Positions 9,566 through 18,177 are shown, counted from the first letter of the stretch. The stretch is 64,000 nucleotides of DNA from Bradyrhizobium sp. CB2312 (GCF_029714425.1 NZ_CP121668.1:9073501-9137500), one strand, 5' to 3'. Numbers and translations: made by a program. The notes: generated from the letters alone by a model not told the origin.

Positions 9566-10351
9566 CTAGTTCACGGCCGACGACGGGATGTTCAGCGCCT
9601 GCCGACCCGTGGGCGACGTCGTCACCGCCGGGCGCTTGCGCACGGGGTCGCCGCCTTTGGCCATCAGCGGGGCATTCTTCGGCAGCACCACGACCTTGGC
9701 GCCGATATTGACGCGGCTGAACAGGTCCGTGACGTCCTCATTGGTCATGCGGATGCAGCCGGAGGAGACGAACTTTCCGATCGTGGTGGGATCGTTGGTG
9801 CCGTGGATGCGGTATTCGCTCGAACCGAGATACATCGCACGCGCGCCGAGCGGATTGCCCGGGCCGCCGGCGACGAAGCGCGGCAGATAAGGCTGGCGCG
9901 CGATCATCTGGGCCGGCGGATGCCAGTCCGGCCACTCCGCCTTGCGGCTGACGTTCTGCACGCCCGACCAGGTAAAACCTTCGCGGCCGACACCGACGCC
10001 GTAACGGATGGCGCGGCCGTTGCCGAGCACATAGTAGAGATAGGTGTTGCCGGTATCGATGACGATGGTGCCGGCCGGCTCGCTGCGGTCGAAGCTGACG
10101 ATCTGCTTGCGCAGCCGATCGGGCAGCGCGGCATCCTCATCCGTCGCCTGCGGCTGGGTGACATAGCCCTGGCTGGCGTAACCTCGCGAATAGCTCGGGT
10201 CTTGTGGATAGAGCTGCGGCTGCATCGGCGCATAGCCGAAGGTCTGAGCGCTGGCGCCGCCGAACGGCACCGTCAGCAGTGCTGTCGCAAAGGCAAAAGC
10301 GGTTACGCCGCGCGGCGAGAAGCGGCGACGGAAGGCAAGGAACGTTGTCAT
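9566..10351 (-). CDS. L,D-transpeptidase (YkuD family)
   Basis: 261 residues. A signal peptide (about 1-36, ending GASAQ) leads to a YkuD domain at about 93-232. The active site is visible: HGTNDPTTIGKFVSSGCIRM, with the catalytic Cys in SSGCIRM and the conserved His in HGT. Such enzymes form 3-3 peptidoglycan crosslinks or attach outer-membrane proteins to peptidoglycan in the periplasm. GNPLGARAMYLG is also typical. It is led by an EcfG promoter with a 17-base spacer, so it probably belongs to the stress regulon. The exact acceptor cannot be told from sequence. Confidence 0.92.
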   Translation of the reverse strand: MTTFLAFRRRFSPRGVTAFAFATALLTVPFGGASAQTFGYAPMQPQLYPQDPSYSRGYASQGYVTQPQATDEDAALPDRLRKQIVSFDRSEPAGTIVIDTGNTYLYYVLGNGRAIRYGVGVGREGFTWSGVQNVSRKAEWPDWHPPAQMIARQPYLPRFVAGGPGNPLGARAMYLGSSEYRIHGTNDPTTIGKFVSSGCIRMTNEDVTDLFSRVNIGAKVVVLPKNAPLMAKGGDPVRKRPAVTTSPTGRQALNIPSSAVN

Positions 10352-10399
10352 GTGCTGCCCCGTTGGATGTGTGCATCAGGGTGATGCGGCTTTCCAACA

Positions 10400-10425
10400 A
10401 ACGCAGCCGAGGCGACTCAAGTTCC
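10400..10425 (-). promoter_or_regulatory. EcfG-type promoter of the L,D-transpeptidase gene
   Basis: On the minus strand GGAAC (10425-10421), 17 bases, CGTT (10403-10400). The predicted transcript starts about 40 bases before the ATG at 10351. It diverges from another EcfG promoter 60 bases away. Confidence 0.75.
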
Positions 10426-10484
10426 GCCGCCGTCTGAGGCAGCGACGTCACAGTCAAGCGAGCACGACTTCACGAAGCCGCGAT

Positions 10485-10509
10485 GGAACCGCGGCGCCGC
10501 ACGGGCGTT
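10485..10509 (+). promoter_or_regulatory. EcfG-type promoter of the AI-2E family permease gene
   Basis: GGAAC (10485-10489), 16 bases, CGTT (10506-10509), an exact consensus match. The in-frame TTG at 10508 lies inside the -10 element, which rules it out as the start codon and supports GTG 10559. Confidence 0.78.
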
Positions 10510-10558
10510 GGATCATCAGCAGTGGCGCGCGGAGGCTTTTCCGGGCGGGAGAGATATT

Positions 10559-11671
10559 GTGCGCGTCATTCCCAGTGAACGTCTGATTTCCGGTAACGGC
10601 GAAGGCGCCCCGCTCCCCGACAGCCATAGCGAATTGCCGCCGGTGATCCGCCGCACCGAGTTCGTTGCCTTCGCGCTCGCGGGCCTGCTGCTGATCGCGG
10701 TCGTGGCCGTGCTGTATGTCGGCAAGGCGTTCTTCCTCCCCGTGGTGATGGCCTTCGTCACCGGCACCATGCTGTCGCCGGCGGCGACCTTTCTCGAGAA
10801 TCGCAAGGTGCCGCGCGGGCTGGGCGCCGCGCTGATCGTGGTCGCCGTGACCGCCGTGGTCGCCTTTATCGTCGCGCTGATCGCCTCGCCCGTGATGGAA
10901 TGGAGCTCGCGCCTGCCGGAGCTCGGCGCGCAGCTCAAGGACAAGCTGCACGTGTTCGACCGGCCTCTGTTGCTGTGGCGGGAGCTGCAGACCATGGTCG
11001 GCGGCTCCGAGGGATTGCCGAGCTTCCAGATGCCGAAATTCGAATGGGTGCAGCCGACGCTGGAATTCCTGTCGCCGACCTTCACCGAATTCCTGCTGTT
11101 CTTCGTCACGCTGATCCTGTTCATCGCGAGCTGGCGCGATCTGCGGCGGGCGCTGATCATGACCTTCAACGATCGCGACGCGCGGCTGCGGACGCTGCGG
11201 ATCCTGAACGAGATCGAGGTCCATCTCGGCAATTACCTGCTGACGGTCACGCTCATCAATGTCGGCGTTGGGGTTGCCACCGGCATCGTCTGCGCGCTCA
11301 CCCACATGCCCAATCCCGCCGGCCTCGGCGCACTCGCGGCAACCCTCAACTTCATCCCGATCATCGGGCCGATCGCGATGTTCGCCGTCCTGGTCGTGGT
11401 GGGGCTCGTTGCCTTCCCGACCATCAGCAGCGGCCTGCTTGCCGCCCTCGCCTTCGGCGGTATCACCTTCCTGGAGGGACACTTCGTCACGCCCACCATC
11501 ATCGGGCGGCGGCTGGCGCTGAATGCGCTCGCCGTGCTGCTCGCGCTCGCGTTCTGGACCTGGCTGTGGGGGCCGATGGGCGCGTTCCTGTCGTCGCCGC
11601 TCCTGATCGTCGCCCTGATCCTGAAGGAGCATCTCCTGCCGCCGGATGCGCCGCAGCTGCCGCAGGACTGA
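10559..11671 (+). CDS. AI-2E family (PerM/YdiK-type) membrane transporter
   Basis: 370 residues, all-helical inner-membrane protein with the usual seven or eight helices: pairs at about 38-60 and 65-85, a soluble stretch 110-190, then helices from 195 on. The family motif around NFIPIIGPIAMF and the EGHFVTPTIIGRRLALN segment near the C-terminus are present. Substrates of this family are mostly unproven (AI-2 export, Na+/H+ exchange and others have been proposed). The GTG at 10559 has GGGAGAG before it, and the promoter overlaps the only longer start. Its likely EcfG control fits an envelope-stress role. Confidence 0.85.
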   Translation: MRVIPSERLISGNGEGAPLPDSHSELPPVIRRTEFVAFALAGLLLIAVVAVLYVGKAFFLPVVMAFVTGTMLSPAATFLENRKVPRGLGAALIVVAVTAVVAFIVALIASPVMEWSSRLPELGAQLKDKLHVFDRPLLLWRELQTMVGGSEGLPSFQMPKFEWVQPTLEFLSPTFTEFLLFFVTLILFIASWRDLRRALIMTFNDRDARLRTLRILNEIEVHLGNYLLTVTLINVGVGVATGIVCALTHMPNPAGLGALAATLNFIPIIGPIAMFAVLVVVGLVAFPTISSGLLAALAFGGITFLEGHFVTPTIIGRRLALNALAVLLALAFWTWLWGPMGAFLSSPLLIVALILKEHLLPPDAPQLPQD

Positions 11672-11686
11672 CCGGTTTCCGTGAGC

Positions 11687-11711
11687 GGAACTTCCCCGGC
11701 GACGAAGCGTT
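11687..11711 (+). promoter_or_regulatory. EcfG-type promoter of the YqjD-like/holin-like pair
   Basis: GGAAC (11687-11691), 16 bases, CGTT (11708-11711). It lies just after the stop of the permease gene and about 40 bases before the ATG at 11750. Confidence 0.78.
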
Positions 11712-11749
11712 TTCCGGCTATCTCAGCCGTCAACAGTTCGGAGCTCCTG

Positions 11750-12121
11750 ATGTCCACGCCCAACGCCGATGCCGGGATCAGAGACTGGACCGACAAAGCC
11801 ACCAGAGAACGCCTCGAGAAGGATGTAGCAGCCGTGAAAAGCGATATCGCCGCCCTCACCGACCAGATTACCGACGCGCTCAACACCTTTGCCAATTCCA
11901 CCAGCAAGCAGGCCAGGCGCGGCTACCGCCAGGCGCGCGAGAACATGGATTCGGCGATCGACGACATGTCGGACCGCGGCAGCGCGATGATGGGTGCTGC
12001 GCAGGACGCCTACGGGTCGATCGAGGAGACGCTCGAAGAGGCGATCACGCAGCGGCCGCTCGCGACCGTGGGCCTCGCACTCGGCATCGGCTTCCTGATC
12101 GGCGCCGCCTGGCGGCGGTAA
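11750..12121 (+). CDS. ElaB/YqjD/DUF883 family protein
   Basis: 123 residues. A long amphipathic helical region (LEKDVAAVKSDIAALTDQIT ... RQARENMDSAIDDM) ends in one hydrophobic tail helix with glycines (ATVGLALGIGFLIGAAWRR), the layout of YqjD/ElaB proteins that attach to the inner membrane and, in E. coli, bind stationary-phase ribosomes. The role here is inferred from the family only. The ATG at 11750 has GGAG 7 bases before it; the longer GTG frame at 11681 overlaps the promoter. It is followed after 82 bases by the holin-like gene, the usual YqjD-YqjE-style pairing. Confidence 0.85.
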   Translation: MSTPNADAGIRDWTDKATRERLEKDVAAVKSDIAALTDQITDALNTFANSTSKQARRGYRQARENMDSAIDDMSDRGSAMMGAAQDAYGSIEETLEEAITQRPLATVGLALGIGFLIGAAWRR

Positions 12122-12203
12122 GGTCCGCGGAACGGAATCGAGATAACGGCGGCGCGCTGTGGCGCCGCCGGCGGCGGCTTGTGGGGATTTGAGGAGCAAG
12201 GCC

Positions 12204-12659
12204 ATGTTTCAGCGCATCATCGACGGGATCAATGCATCCGCCGGAACGACAGTGCGGCTGACCTCCCTCGCCGCAGGCGCCGCATTCGCGCTGTTCATCA
12301 CGACCTGCTTCCTGTGCGCGGCAGCGTTCATCTTCGTGCTCGACAAATACGGTCCGGTGCAGGCGTGCCTCGCGGGGGCCGGCGTTTTCTTCCTGCTGAC
12401 CCTGACCGCGGCGGTGAGCTATTGGGCCTACAAACGGCAGTTGCGCAAGGAAGCCCACATCGCGGCAGAGCGCGCCGCGAAGTCGGCGGCGCACAGCATG
12501 CTTGCCGATCCCATGCTGCTCGCCACCGGGCTCCAGATCGTTCGCGCCATCGGGGTCAAGCGGCTCTTGCCGATCCTCGCCATCGGCGGCGTCGCACTCG
12601 GCATCATGGCGAGCCGCGCCGGTGTATCCGACGAGGCCTCGGCCGAGCCGGCGGAGTGA
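12204..12659 (+). CDS. Putative phage-holin-like / YqjE-type membrane protein
   Basis: 151 residues with two strong membrane helices (about 15-45 and 54-77), a basic loop KRQLRKEAHIAAERAAK, and a third hydrophobic segment (RLLPILAIGGVALGIMA). This matches the YqjE/holin superfamily III-like proteins that accompany YqjD-type genes. No phage genes are nearby, so lysis is not implied. The ATG at 12204 follows GAGGAGCAAGGCC. Likely cotranscribed with the preceding gene under EcfG. Confidence 0.7.
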   Translation: MFQRIIDGINASAGTTVRLTSLAAGAAFALFITTCFLCAAAFIFVLDKYGPVQACLAGAGVFFLLTLTAAVSYWAYKRQLRKEAHIAAERAAKSAAHSMLADPMLLATGLQIVRAIGVKRLLPILAIGGVALGIMASRAGVSDEASAEPAE

Positions 12660-12661
12660 CG

Positions 12662-12844
12662 TCACGCCCGGCTGCGGCCGATGCAGATCGCGGCGACCGC
12701 GAGCGGCGCCGCCAGGGCGATCCACGACAGCGGCAGCCAGAAGCCGGTCTGACCAAGCAACGCGGAGAGCAGGCCGAAAATGCTCGAGGCCGCGAGCAGC
12801 GACGGCCAGCGCCAGATCAGGGTTAGCGAACGGCGTCCGCTCAT
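12662..12844 (-). CDS. 60-residue membrane protein coupled to the PepSY gene
   Basis: Sequence starts MSGRRSLTLIWRWPSLLAAS and has two hydrophobic segments (about 9-31 and 36-54) ending in ICIGRSRA. Its ATG overlaps the TGA of the PepSY gene (ATGA), so it is translationally coupled and is the last gene of the siderophore receptor operon. I do not recognise a named family. A two-helix partner of the PepSY membrane protein is likely. It is hidden inside a longer spurious frame that runs upstream to 13435. Confidence 0.75.
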   Translation of the reverse strand: MSGRRSLTLIWRWPSLLAASSIFGLLSALLGQTGFWLPLSWIALAAPLAVAAICIGRSRA

Positions 12845-14055
12845 TCCGCGGCCCCTGGCGATGTCAGCGGCATGGCCGCCGCAGGCCGCTCCGTCCTGCT
12901 GGCCCGCGATCGCACGAACCAGAGGTAAACTCCGCTGCCGAGCACCACGATGGTGACGAGATCGAGCAGCACCCAGATGATCTTCAGCGGCATGCCGCCG
13001 TAATCGCCGAAATGCAGCGGACGCGACAGCTCGAGCGCGCGCAGATACCAAGGCATGGTGACGGCGGACACCAGCGCGCCGCTTCTCGCATCGACCAGCA
13101 CCGGGCTGAACAGGCGCGAGGTCAAGGGCTCCCTGCCCTTGGTCCAGACCACGTAGTGGAACGGCGATCCGAACGGCGCGCCGGGATACACCACGCTGGT
13201 GGTGGTCATGTCGGGGAATGCGGCCTTCACCGTGTCGTAAGCGGCCTGTGGCGAGGACAGTTCGGAAGTCTGCGGCACCGGCTTGCCTTGCAGCGGCGCC
13301 AGCATTGCGCGCACGTCGGTCTGCTGCCACAGCGCGAACAGCGGCGTCGAGAGCTCGTTGATGACGCCGGTGGCGCCGACCACCAGTGCCCAGCCGAGCG
13401 TGACGACGCCGAGCAGATTGTGCAGGTCCAGCCATTTCAGCCGCCGCGACCTGGCCGCACGCACGCTGCCGAAATCAAGCTTGCGCATGAACGGTCCGTA
13501 GATCGCGATTCCCGAGACGATCGCGGCGATGAACAGCAGCGCCATCGCGCCGAGGAACAGCTCGCCCGCGAGCCCTGCGAAGAGATCACGATGCAGCGAC
13601 AACATCAGTTGCAGGAAGGTGAGTCCGTCCTCGCCGAAGGGTTTCGTCTGCTTCAGCACGTCGCCGGTGTGGGCATCGAACCGGATCGAGTGGATCGCTC
13701 GCCGATTGGCCTTGAACGCCTCCCAGGAGCTCGCCATGAACACCATGATCTTGGGCTCGTCGTCGTCGACGAACACCGAGATGATGGTCTCGCCCGGATA
13801 CATCTTCCGGCTGGCCGCGACCACCCGGTCGAGACTGACGTTGGATGTGCCCTCCGCCACCTGCGCATAGGGCAAGGCGTCGTCGAGCAGACCGTCGATC
13901 TCGTCGCGCAGCACCAGCGGCAGGCCGGTGATGCAGATCAGCAGCAGGAACAACGTGCAGATCAGGCTCGACCATTTATGCACGAACAGCCAGCGCCGCA
14001 GTGCCGGCGTCCGCTCGTAGACACGTTGCCTGGAGATCGCCTGCTCGCTCATCAC
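12841..14055 (-). CDS. PepSY-associated transmembrane protein (FoxB-like siderophore reductase candidate)
   Basis: 404 residues, four membrane helices (about 28-50, 158-185, 215-240, 350-378) with periplasmic PepSY-type segments between them. Conserved histidines sit at helix ends: FVHKWSS, LHRDLFAG, LDLHNLLGV and RPLHFGDYGG, as expected for haem-binding PepSY_TM proteins. Relatives next to TonB receptors (FoxB, FsrB types) are thought to reduce or process ferri-siderophores at the inner membrane. It is 6 bases from the receptor gene and overlaps the next gene by 4 bases. Function is inferred from family and context. Confidence 0.88.
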   Translation of the reverse strand: MMSEQAISRQRVYERTPALRRWLFVHKWSSLICTLFLLLICITGLPLVLRDEIDGLLDDALPYAQVAEGTSNVSLDRVVAASRKMYPGETIISVFVDDDEPKIMVFMASSWEAFKANRRAIHSIRFDAHTGDVLKQTKPFGEDGLTFLQLMLSLHRDLFAGLAGELFLGAMALLFIAAIVSGIAIYGPFMRKLDFGSVRAARSRRLKWLDLHNLLGVVTLGWALVVGATGVINELSTPLFALWQQTDVRAMLAPLQGKPVPQTSELSSPQAAYDTVKAAFPDMTTTSVVYPGAPFGSPFHYVVWTKGREPLTSRLFSPVLVDARSGALVSAVTMPWYLRALELSRPLHFGDYGGMPLKIIWVLLDLVTIVVLGSGVYLWFVRSRASRTERPAAAMPLTSPGAAE

Positions 14056-14061
14056 GTTCCC

Positions 14062-16386
14062 CTACCAGCGGTAGCGCAGCGTCGCAATCGCCTGCCGCCT
14101 CAGGCCATAATAGCAACCCGTGTCCTGGCAGAGCTGGACGTAGGTCTTGTCGAACAGATTGGTGACGTTGGCGCTCGCGAGGAAACCCTTGAACTGCGGA
14201 CCGAGGGCGGACAGATCGTAATGCAGGCCGAGGTCGACCAGCGTGGCGGCGGGGACGTCGAACGTATTGAGCGAATTGCCGGGCGAGGCGCCGAGATAGC
14301 GCACGCCGCTCGACACGCCAAAGCCGTCAAGGACGCCGCCATGGAACGTGTAGTCGGCCCATAGCGCGGCGGCGTGCGGCGGTATGCCGGAAACGCGCTT
14401 GCCGAGATTGGTCGAGTTGGACGCGGTGTTGACGATGTCGGTATAGGTATAGGAGCCGAGCATGGTCAGATTGCTGTTGATCTCGCTCTTGCCCTCGAGC
14501 TCGACGCCGCGTGAGCGGACTTCGCCGGTCTGCACATTGGAGCGAACGCCGCCGACGATATGGGTCGGGTCCGGATCCGGAGTGAGCACGTTCTGCTGCG
14601 TCAGGTCGAAGACGGCCAGCGTGATCAGCGTCTTCGGATCGGGCTGGTACTTGACGCCGACCTCCTCCTGCTGGCCCCGCGTCGGCTTGAACGCCTGGCC
14701 GAAGAAGTTGGTGCCGAGCCGCGGCTGGAACGATTCGGTGTACTGGATGTAGGGCGCGACGCCGTTGTCGAACTTGTAGAGCAGCGCCGCGCGCTTGGTC
14801 AGCGCGCCGTCCGATTTCGGCGCGGTCGTACGGGCCAGCAGATTGTCGGTGTTGAGGTCGGCCTGGTCGTAGCGTAGGCCCAGCAGCGCGACGAAGCCGC
14901 CGCCGAACTTGATCTGGTCCTGGCCGTAGAACCCGACCTGCTCGAGCCGCTGGCGGTTGTAGGAGGTGACCGGCGGGGTCGGCAGCGGCAGGCCGTACAC
15001 GGGATCGAAGGCATTGATCGCCGGCACGCCCGTCGTCGTGCTGCGGCCGAGCGCGGTATCGACCGAGTTGCGATAGTCGATGCCGACCAGCGCGGTGTGA
15101 TCGAGCGGACCGGCCTTGAACTTGAACTCGCCCTGGTTGTCGAGCGCGAGCGAACGCAGCGTCTCATAGGTCGCGTAGACGCCGCGCGGCAGGCTGAACG
15201 GGTTGGTCAGGACGGTTGGAGAGACCACCGCGAAATCGGTGCTGTTGTCCATGTAGCGCAGGTTCTGCCGGACCGTGACCACGTTGTTGAAGTGGTGCTC
15301 GAACAGATAGCCGATCGAAGCCACCGTGCGGTCGGTCTTGTCGAAGCCCGGCTCTCCCGAATAGAAGCTGGTCGGGATCTTCGCGCCGCCGGCAACGGGA
15401 AACACCGTGCCGTTGGCCGGCAGCAGGTTGAAGAAGCCGGCCTTGGGATCGCGCTGATAGGTGCCGAGCACCGTAAACGTGGTCTGGTTGTCCGGCCGCC
15501 ATGTCAGCGACGGCGCGATCGAGACGCGTTGATAGCCGGTGTGATCCACCTGGCTGCCGACATCGTAGCCCGACGCGGTGAAGCGGTAGAGAAACTCCTT
15601 GTTCTGGTCGATCGGCCCGGACAGGTCGACGCCCGCCTGGGCGCGGCCATAGCTGCCGGTGGAGACGAACATCTCGTGATAGGGCTCCAGCGTCGGCCGC
15701 TTGGAGACGAGATCGACCACGCCGCCCGGAGAAGCCTGGCCATAGAGCACCGAGGCCGGGCCATGCAGGATCTCGACGCGCTCGAGATTGAACGGCTCGA
15801 CGATCGGATAGGCGAAGATGCCGGCATTCATCAGCCGCAGCGAGTCCAGATACTGGTCGGCGAGGAAGCCGCGAATGTAGATCTGGTCGAAGCGCGCATC
15901 CGCACCGGTCGGCTCGACCATCACGCCCGAGACATACCGTACCGCTTGCGAGACGCTCTGCGCGCCCTGGGCCTGGATCTGGTCCTGGGTCACGACGGAG
16001 ATTGCGACGGGCGTCTCGATCAGCGCCGCATCGGTCTTGGTACCGGTGCCGCTGCGGGTTGCGACCATGCCATCGACATGGCCGAAGGCCGATTCCTTGC
16101 GGCCCGCTCCGGATCCAGCCTCGGTTGCGGCCGCAGCAGCGGCGCCGGCGGGCGCATTCGAGCGTCGCACCGTTCGCGCGCGGGCCGCGCTGCTTCTGCG
16201 CGAAGGTGAGGCGCCCGCACCTTTCGGAGGTGCGCTCCCCTGCACGGTGACCGGGCTGAGCTCGGTGGGCGCTCCGATGGACGAAGCCGCCGTCGATGAT
16301 TGTGCCGCCGCCCCCGTTGCAATGATCAAAACGACTGAGCTGACGGCCCCCATGAGCCGCCGGCGCCGCACTTCCAAAACGCCCAC
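14062..16386 (-). CDS. TonB-dependent ferri-siderophore outer-membrane receptor (FhuA/FoxA type)
   Basis: About 774 residues. A signal peptide with RRRR and a VVLIIATGAAAQ core precedes a low-complexity Ala/Ser/Arg stretch, then the plug (TPVAISVVTQDQIQAQGAQS ... YGQASPGGVVDLVSKRP) and a 22-strand barrel ending in an aromatic residue (TLRYRW). The CYYGLRRQ near the end resembles hydroxamate receptors, so ferrichrome/ferrioxamine-type ligands are a reasonable guess. A longer TTG frame reaches 16455. I prefer GTG 16386, which has GGGGAAG before it; ATG 16353 is also possible. First gene of a three-gene operon with the PepSY protein. Confidence 0.9.
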   Translation of the reverse strand: MGVLEVRRRRLMGAVSSVVLIIATGAAAQSSTAASSIGAPTELSPVTVQGSAPPKGAGASPSRRSSAARARTVRRSNAPAGAAAAAATEAGSGAGRKESAFGHVDGMVATRSGTGTKTDAALIETPVAISVVTQDQIQAQGAQSVSQAVRYVSGVMVEPTGADARFDQIYIRGFLADQYLDSLRLMNAGIFAYPIVEPFNLERVEILHGPASVLYGQASPGGVVDLVSKRPTLEPYHEMFVSTGSYGRAQAGVDLSGPIDQNKEFLYRFTASGYDVGSQVDHTGYQRVSIAPSLTWRPDNQTTFTVLGTYQRDPKAGFFNLLPANGTVFPVAGGAKIPTSFYSGEPGFDKTDRTVASIGYLFEHHFNNVVTVRQNLRYMDNSTDFAVVSPTVLTNPFSLPRGVYATYETLRSLALDNQGEFKFKAGPLDHTALVGIDYRNSVDTALGRSTTTGVPAINAFDPVYGLPLPTPPVTSYNRQRLEQVGFYGQDQIKFGGGFVALLGLRYDQADLNTDNLLARTTAPKSDGALTKRAALLYKFDNGVAPYIQYTESFQPRLGTNFFGQAFKPTRGQQEEVGVKYQPDPKTLITLAVFDLTQQNVLTPDPDPTHIVGGVRSNVQTGEVRSRGVELEGKSEINSNLTMLGSYTYTDIVNTASNSTNLGKRVSGIPPHAAALWADYTFHGGVLDGFGVSSGVRYLGASPGNSLNTFDVPAATLVDLGLHYDLSALGPQFKGFLASANVTNLFDKTYVQLCQDTGCYYGLRRQAIATLRYRW

Positions 16387-16464
16387 CGCAACTTCCCCAA
16401 TTCCAACGGCTGCGCATCCATGCAGCCGGATCAACGAGGTACCGCAGCGGTTCAACCTTGCGTG

Positions 16465-16541
16465 CTAGAAGGCCTCCAGACTGGAGATTTTCCATTTCTA
16501 GACTTGAGAGGTGCTGCAACCACGAGCAGAATCATGCAGCA
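16465..16541 (-). promoter_or_regulatory. Palindrome-rich region upstream of the TonB receptor
   Basis: The 378-base gap 16387-16764 separates the receptor from the divergent opgC and has no gene. It holds CTCCAG-A-CTGGAG (16474-16486), nested in CTAGAA (16465-16470) and TTCTAG (16496-16501), and a TGCTGCA/TGCAGCA pair (16512-16518, 16535-16541). These may be regulator sites for iron control, but none fits a known Fur or Irr box closely enough to name. Confidence 0.3.
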
Positions 16542-16764
16542 TCTCTGCGCAAGGTCCCTCGTGAGCGGAGGCAAGATCGGCCCCCTTTTCCGAAAATTGC
16601 GTCCCGGACGGGGGATAAGCGGCGATCCGCCAACACGCAGGCACGCCTTGCGCAATTTTCCATCAGCCCGGGGCGAACCGGCCTCGCTCACGCAAACGCT
16701 ACTCGGAGAGGCAGGCGGTTGCCGCTAAAAGCGTCGCCCCTGATTCCTAAAGAAATATTTAGCA

Positions 16765-17907
16765 ATGAAGCCGTCGGTCAAGGCGAACCTCGCCGCATTC
16801 CATCACGACGCCAGGCTCTATTTGACGCTCGGTATCGCCAACTGGTCGGTGTTCGTCGACCACATCCCGAACAACGTCGTCAATTTGCTGACGCTGCGCA
16901 ATTTCGGCTTCAGCGGTGCCGCGGACCTGTTCGTGTTCGTGGTCGGCTATGGCGTCGCCATCATCCATGGACGGATGGCGCTGGAGCGCGGCTATCTCGT
17001 CGCGGCGACGCGCATCTTCCGCCGCGTCTGGCGGCTCTACGCGGCCTATGTCGTGCTGTTCGTGATCTATATCGACACCATCGCTTATGTCGCCTCGCAA
17101 TCGATGGCGCCGGAGCTCATTCACGAATACAACATCTCCGGGATTCTCGAGCACCCGCTGCGCATTCTGGTGCGCGGCCTCGTGCTCCAGGAAGAGCCGC
17201 TGAACCTCGACCTGTTGCAGCTGATGATCCCGCTGATGGCATTCTTTCCGTTTGTGCTGTGGGGCCTGCTGCGTCGGCCGAACGTGACGCTCGGCGCATC
17301 GGTCGCGCTGTATCTGGCGGCACGCTGGTTCGACTGGAATTTCCGGGTCTATCCCGATCAGGAGTGGACCTTCAATCCGCTGTGCTGGCAGATGCTGATG
17401 GTGCTGGGCGGCTGGTTCGCCGTGACGGGCGCGCCCGGCCGGGCGCTGCGCGGCATGTCCTGGCTGCGGATCCTCGCCGGCACCTACCTCATCTTCGCGA
17501 TGGCCGTCACCCTGATGCGCCATTCGCCGGCCTTGTCCGCCTACCTGCCGGACGCCCTCCTCAGCGGCATCACGCCGACCGACAAGGAAAACCTCGCGCC
17601 CTATCGCGTGGTCCATTTCCTCGCGCTCGCCTTCCTCGCGACCCATCTCGTTCCGGCCGATCATCCCGGCCTGAATTGGCGGCCGCTTCAGGCGGTGATC
17701 ACGTGCGGCGAGGAATGGCTCGCGGTGTTCTGCATCGCCGTGTTCCTGTCCTTCGCCGGCCATCTCATCTTGATCACCGGGCCGAACCTGGTGGCGATGC
17801 AGATCGCGGTGAGCCTCGTCGGCTTCGCCGCGATGACCGGAGTTGCCTACTACATCTCCTGGTCGAAGCGGCAGGATCTGCCGGCGGCCTTGCGCCAGCA
17901 GGCCTAA
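16765..17907 (+). CDS. opgC: OpgC-family membrane acyltransferase
   Basis: 380 residues with about ten membrane helices. The N-terminal segment NWSVFVDHIPNNVVNLLTLR, with the conserved His near a helix start, and GFSGAADLFVFVVGYG are hallmarks of the OpgC domain. OpgC adds succinyl groups to osmoregulated periplasmic glucans, from the inner membrane. No glucan synthase genes (opgGH, ndvB) are beside it in this window, so the substrate is inferred. The start at 16765 gives MKPSVKANLAAFHHDARLYL; the ribosome site is poor (AAAGAAATATTTAGCA). Its TAA stop is joined to a dispersed repeat. Confidence 0.88.
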   Translation: MKPSVKANLAAFHHDARLYLTLGIANWSVFVDHIPNNVVNLLTLRNFGFSGAADLFVFVVGYGVAIIHGRMALERGYLVAATRIFRRVWRLYAAYVVLFVIYIDTIAYVASQSMAPELIHEYNISGILEHPLRILVRGLVLQEEPLNLDLLQLMIPLMAFFPFVLWGLLRRPNVTLGASVALYLAARWFDWNFRVYPDQEWTFNPLCWQMLMVLGGWFAVTGAPGRALRGMSWLRILAGTYLIFAMAVTLMRHSPALSAYLPDALLSGITPTDKENLAPYRVVHFLALAFLATHLVPADHPGLNWRPLQAVITCGEEWLAVFCIAVFLSFAGHLILITGPNLVAMQIAVSLVGFAAMTGVAYYISWSKRQDLPAALRQQA

Positions 17908-18010
17908 AGCGCGATGAGATCAGGATGAATCGCCATCGCGCTTTAGGTCGTTGTTTGAGCATGATCTTTTCGGAAAACCGCTGCACACTTTTCCGGATCA
18001 TGCTCTAGAG
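17906..18010. repeat. Dispersed two-hairpin repeat behind opgC
   Basis: Begins within the opgC stop codon. First hairpin AAGCGCGATG ... CATCGCGCTT, then GTTTGAGCATGATC-TTTTCGGAAAA facing TTTTCCGGATCATGC. A second copy lies at 48581-48684 behind tadC, also starting at the stop codon. I recognise it as a common rhizobial intergenic repeat. Confidence 0.85.
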
Positions 18011-18177
18011 CTCTGTCCCGATGGACTCGCAGCGGAGCCGTGGATTCTTATCCTGACGCGTTTTCTTCACGCGAACCGGGATCCACTTCGCTCGAACGCG
18101 CTGCCAAAAGAATCGTGCGATTCTGCTAGGCCGAAAGCGGCCGCTGCGCTATGCCGAGGGTCGTGAGGAGACCGGGC

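Noticed and set aside
12204..12659. Holin-like gene as sign of a prophage
   Set aside because: No phage structural, lysis or integrase genes nearby; it pairs with a YqjD-like gene under a stress promoter.
12502..14364. 620-residue plus-strand frame opposite the PepSY gene
   Set aside because: Arg/His/Gln-rich shadow typical of GC-rich DNA; the minus-strand PepSY protein has clear motifs and operon structure.
16465..16501. Irr or Fur box upstream of the TonB receptor
   Set aside because: The palindromes there do not fit either consensus in arm sequence or spacing; listed only as an unnamed regulatory candidate.
16458..18008. 516-residue plus-strand frame overlapping opgC
   Set aside because: Wrong-frame reading of opgC; Arg-rich without domains.
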